Origin: Laceyella tengchongensis
Lineage (GTDB): Bacteria; Bacillota; Bacilli; Thermoactinomycetales; Thermoactinomycetaceae
DNA: 64,000 nucleotides
Direction: 5' to 3'
NCBI RefSeq assembly: GCF_900182735.1
Contig: NZ_FXTU01000011.1
Span: forward strand, 1 to 64,000
Notes under the pieces: model-generated
What the model was told of the DNA's origin: nothing
Seen by the model: the letters and a program-made list of their open reading frames with translations, nothing else
The model's database searches: none
Shown: positions 61,970-64,000 of the stretch, piece after piece
Layout: each line of letters begins with the position of its first letter
Position numbering within the stretch: the stretch's first letter is position 1
Program-made: the position numbers and the translations under genes

Positions 61970-62299
61970 TCAATCCCCAGGCGGGGCTGTGTCCTCGGTG
62001 TCATCATCGTCACCGCCGATGTGGGTGTTTCCCTGCTGTTTGACGACCTGTTCGATGATTTCACCGACACCATTTTCTTCGCCTGTTGCGGTCAGGCCGA
62101 TATTCAAGGTGCCGCTCAATGTTTCCACATGCAATTCATGGATTTTGTATTCGATTTTATCGATGTGAAGGGGCTTCAGCTGTTTTACCTGCTGTTGCAA
62201 CGCTTCGTTTTCATTTACCAGCATTTGCAATTTATTTTCCAGCGAGTAGATCCGTTCCCAAAGTATGCGCAGGATGTGGTCGGGGTCGTATCCATGCAA
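61970..62299 (-). CDS. gerPC: Spore germination protein GerPC
   Basis: GerP proteins are needed for germinants to cross the spore coat. TTG at 62299, seven bases after AGGAGGG, gives 109 residues. A predicted coiled coil (about 15-45, WERIYSLENKLQMLVNENEA) is followed by the hallmark IEYKIHELHVETLSGTLNIG and an acidic tail with several Asp. It is divergent from the small Hsp20 gene. Confidence 0.88.
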   Translation of the reverse strand: MHGYDPDHILRILWERIYSLENKLQMLVNENEALQQQVKQLKPLHIDKIEYKIHELHVETLSGTLNIGLTATGEENGVGEIIEQVVKQQGNTHIGGDDDDTEDTAPPGD

Positions 62300-62447
62300 C
62301 CGGGGTCCCTCCTCTGTCGTCTTGTTAAAGTATATGGAGGCTGTACACCGGTTCATGCAACCTTTTGTGACAAGTGGGGGACGCAATGCATAAAATATGG
62401 GCAACTGCGGACGCAAAAGCCAGGCGGGAGCAAAGGGGGAGCTTGCG

Positions 62448-62873
62448 ATGATAAGCCAACTTTCCAATAAAGGATGGAACCAATTGGCGCGCCAATTTTT
62501 GGGGGATGACTTCTTTGAAGATATCCTTTCGGCGGCGGAGCGCAAAGGGCCGGCAGCGGATGTGTATCATGGGAAAAACGAAGTGATTGTCGTTGTTGAT
62601 TTGCCGGGAATGGATAATATTCAGTCATTGGAAATGAAGGTGGAGAACGATACCTTGTGGCTGTCTGGACGCTTTTCAATCCCTTACAACGGATATCGCA
62701 TGACGCTGGCGGAACGGAGCCGGGGTGAATTTCAAAAATGCATTCCCTTAGGAGCCCCCGTGTCCAAAAACTACACCAGTGCACGCTACCGCAGGGGGGT
62801 TTTGGAAATCCGCTTTAACAAACTCCCCAGCAAGCGAGGAGCTTCCAAACTGAGAATCAAGGAGACGTCCTAA
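62448..62873 (+). CDS. Small heat shock (Hsp20/alpha-crystallin) protein, probably spore-associated
   Basis: A 141-residue protein. ATG 62448 follows AAAGGGGGA. Residues about 42-135 form the alpha-crystallin domain (ADVYHGKNEVIVVVDLPGMD to GVLEIRFNKLPS). CATAAAATA at 62389-62397 with GACA 16 bases upstream resembles a sigma-K type promoter, which with the neighbours suggests mother-cell expression (inference). B. subtilis CotM/CotP are comparable coat-linked sHsps. Confidence 0.85.
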   Translation: MISQLSNKGWNQLARQFLGDDFFEDILSAAERKGPAADVYHGKNEVIVVVDLPGMDNIQSLEMKVENDTLWLSGRFSIPYNGYRMTLAERSRGEFQKCIPLGAPVSKNYTSARYRRGVLEIRFNKLPSKRGASKLRIKETS

Positions 62874-62904
62874 CATGAGACCGGTGTAAAGGGGGGAAGC
62901 GCAC

Positions 62905-63117
62905 TTGGGCACCATCAACAACATTTTTAATGTGAAGATCAACAGCGTTTCCAGCGCGGCGACGATCAATTTCGGAAGCACCATCAACATTGGGCAAGAA
63001 GCGTTAACCAAGTCACTTGGGGGATCGTCACCCGTGGGTGATTTCCCGCGCAACATCGATTTGGAAAAGAACGTCTATCTCGATCCTGATTTCTTTGACG
63101 GGAGCGGTGGTGGTTAA
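62905..63117 (+). CDS. GerPF/GerPA-like spore germination protein
   Basis: A 70-residue protein starting at TTG eight bases after AAAGGGGGG. NIFNVKINSVSSAATINFGS followed by GSSPVGDFPR and an Asp-rich C-terminus matches the short GerPA/PF-type sequences. It overlaps the next gene by one base. Confidence 0.8.
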   Translation: MGTINNIFNVKINSVSSAATINFGSTINIGQEALTKSLGGSSPVGDFPRNIDLEKNVYLDPDFFDGSGGG

Positions 63118-63329
63118 TGATTAACATCTGGATCAGGGCGATCAAAATTAATGCGGTGTATGATGCCGCTTCGCTCAATGTCGGTACCACTTTTAATCTG
63201 GTCAATAAGGCCGCCGGGGAGGAAGAGAAGGAGGAGGTACCGCAACCGTCCCAGCCCCCAACGGAGCCCAGCACACCACCACCCTTGCCTCCCGGACCTA
63301 TCGGGCCAGGCCCCAGTAACCATGATTAA
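63117..63329 (+). CDS. GerP-like small spore protein with proline-rich tail
   Basis: A 70-residue protein; INAVYDAASLNVGTTFNLVNK resembles the preceding protein (INSVSSAATINFGST), so the two are distant paralogues. Residues 34-70 are acidic then proline-rich (PPPLPPGPIGPGP). Start coupled to the previous stop. Probably part of the same coat-permeability system; the tail is unusual. Confidence 0.72.
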   Translation: MINIWIRAIKINAVYDAASLNVGTTFNLVNKAAGEEEKEEVPQPSQPPTEPSTPPPLPPGPIGPGPSNHD

Positions 63330-63440
63330 AACCGAACCGGGAAAAGGTGCATGGGAGGATGTCTCCTATCATCGCAAGAGTGGAAACGTCTATAATCGGA
63401 GTATAATGAAACGGAGAAGGCATGGCAGTAGGAGGATGGC

Positions 63441-64000
63441 ATGAGTAGAAACGTATTGTTGGTGGAAGACGAGGGGAACATCGCCCGTTTTCTCCAATTG
63501 GAGCTGGAATATGAGGGATATCGGGTAACCGTCGCGCTAACGGGCAGGAAGGCGTTGGAGTTGTGGGAAACGGGCCAGTGGGACATGTTGATATTGGATG
63601 TGATGTTGCCTGATTTAAGTGGCGTGGAGATTTGCCGCCGCATCCGCGGGCAAAGCCAGGTGCCCATCATCATGCTGACGGCGCGCGATGCGGTGCCTGA
63701 CCGGGTGAGCGGTTTGGATGCTGGCGCGGATGATTATCTGACCAAACCGTTTGCCATTGAAGAGCTGTTGGCGCGCATGCGGGCGATTGAACGGCGGCAA
63801 TCGCAATGGAGTCAACCGCTGACCAAGCTCACACTCGATCCGTTGGTTGTTCTGTTGGAAGAACGGACAGTGACGGTGGCGGGAAAAGAGTTGAAATTGA
63901 CGACGCGCGAGTTTGATCTGCTCGCCTACCTGATGCAAAACAAAAACCATGTGTTGACCCGGGAAATGATTCTTGACAAAGTGTGGGGGTATTCATACAC
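63441..64000 (+). CDS. OmpR-family response regulator (3' end outside the window)
   Basis: Frame open to the window end, at least 186 codons. The receiver domain has VLLVEDE, the phosphorylation Asp in LILDVMLPDLSG, Thr in MLTARD and Lys in YLTKPFAIEEL. The winged-helix DNA-binding domain begins at about residue 130 and is cut off after KVWGYSY. GGAGG lies five bases before the ATG. A sensor kinase gene is likely downstream. The 110 bases upstream contain TATAAT-like words near 63392 and 63402. Confidence 0.93.
   Translation, partial: MSRNVLLVEDEGNIARFLQLELEYEGYRVTVALTGRKALELWETGQWDMLILDVMLPDLSGVEICRRIRGQSQVPIIMLTARDAVPDRVSGLDAGADDYLTKPFAIEELLARMRAIERRQSQWSQPLTKLTLDPLVVLLEERTVTVAGKELKLTTREFDLLAYLMQNKNHVLTREMILDKVWGYSY

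Noticed and set aside
1..64000. CRISPR arrays, tRNA genes, complete IS elements or prophage modules
   Set aside because: No regularly spaced repeats, tRNA cloverleafs, transposase or phage structural genes were seen in any part of the window.

Overview
The window looks like chromosomal DNA from a spore-forming, aerobic Gram-positive bacterium of the Bacillales. The evidence is a complete B. subtilis-style purine operon behind paired PurR boxes, CodY, a proline-type T-box, a caa3 oxidase with a fused cytochrome c, GerP-type spore germination proteins, two Spo0M proteins and many TTG/GTG starts behind strong Shine-Dalgarno sequences. The moderately high GC suggests a Thermoactinomycetaceae-like lineage, but that is inference.

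Layout. 1-2.3 kb: the tail of an rRNA operon, where a unit of 5S rRNA, spacer and small membrane protein is tandemly duplicated. 3.3-5 kb: gamma-glutamyltransferase. 5.1-18.9 kb: PurR boxes, promoter and leader, then purEKBCSQLFMNH, a small membrane protein and purD. 18.9-23.3 kb: gene-poor DNA, a DUF2892 protein, a YerA-like deaminase, a peptidase E remnant and an orphan iron-siderophore ATPase. 23.7-33.5 kb: O-antigen-ligase-like protein, LysM-3D wall protein, AlkA-type glycosylase, MscS channel, YfhP, MutY and a VanW protein. 33.5-44 kb: pabB, uvsE, proC under a T-box, signal peptidase, codY, a YgaD-like exporter overlapping an RsbT-like kinase. 44.1-49.6 kb: ctaB and ctaCDEF. 50-54.6 kb: small unknowns, alpha/beta hydrolase, truncated haemoglobin and hemL/gsaB. 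54.8-58.3 kb: an apparent operon of a pseudokinase-like/coiled-coil protein with two Spo0M paralogues. 58.4-61.2 kb: an ABC-2 exporter behind a hairpin-rich leader. 61.2-63.3 kb: a crcB pair and a gerP-type cluster with an Hsp20 protein. 63.4 kb to the end: a truncated response regulator.

The pur genes carry out the whole de novo path from PRPP to IMP. The cta genes build a haem-copper oxidase and HemL supplies its tetrapyrrole precursor. AlkA, MutY and UvsE are base-repair enzymes useful to spores. The features I consider most worth following are the pseudokinase/Spo0M operon, a pair of MITE-like repeats (38.9 and 49.7 kb), the duplicated 5S unit with a 239-bp almost identical block, the peptidase E gene that seems to have lost its middle in frame, and two uncharacterised leader structures (before purE and before the ABC-2 exporter).
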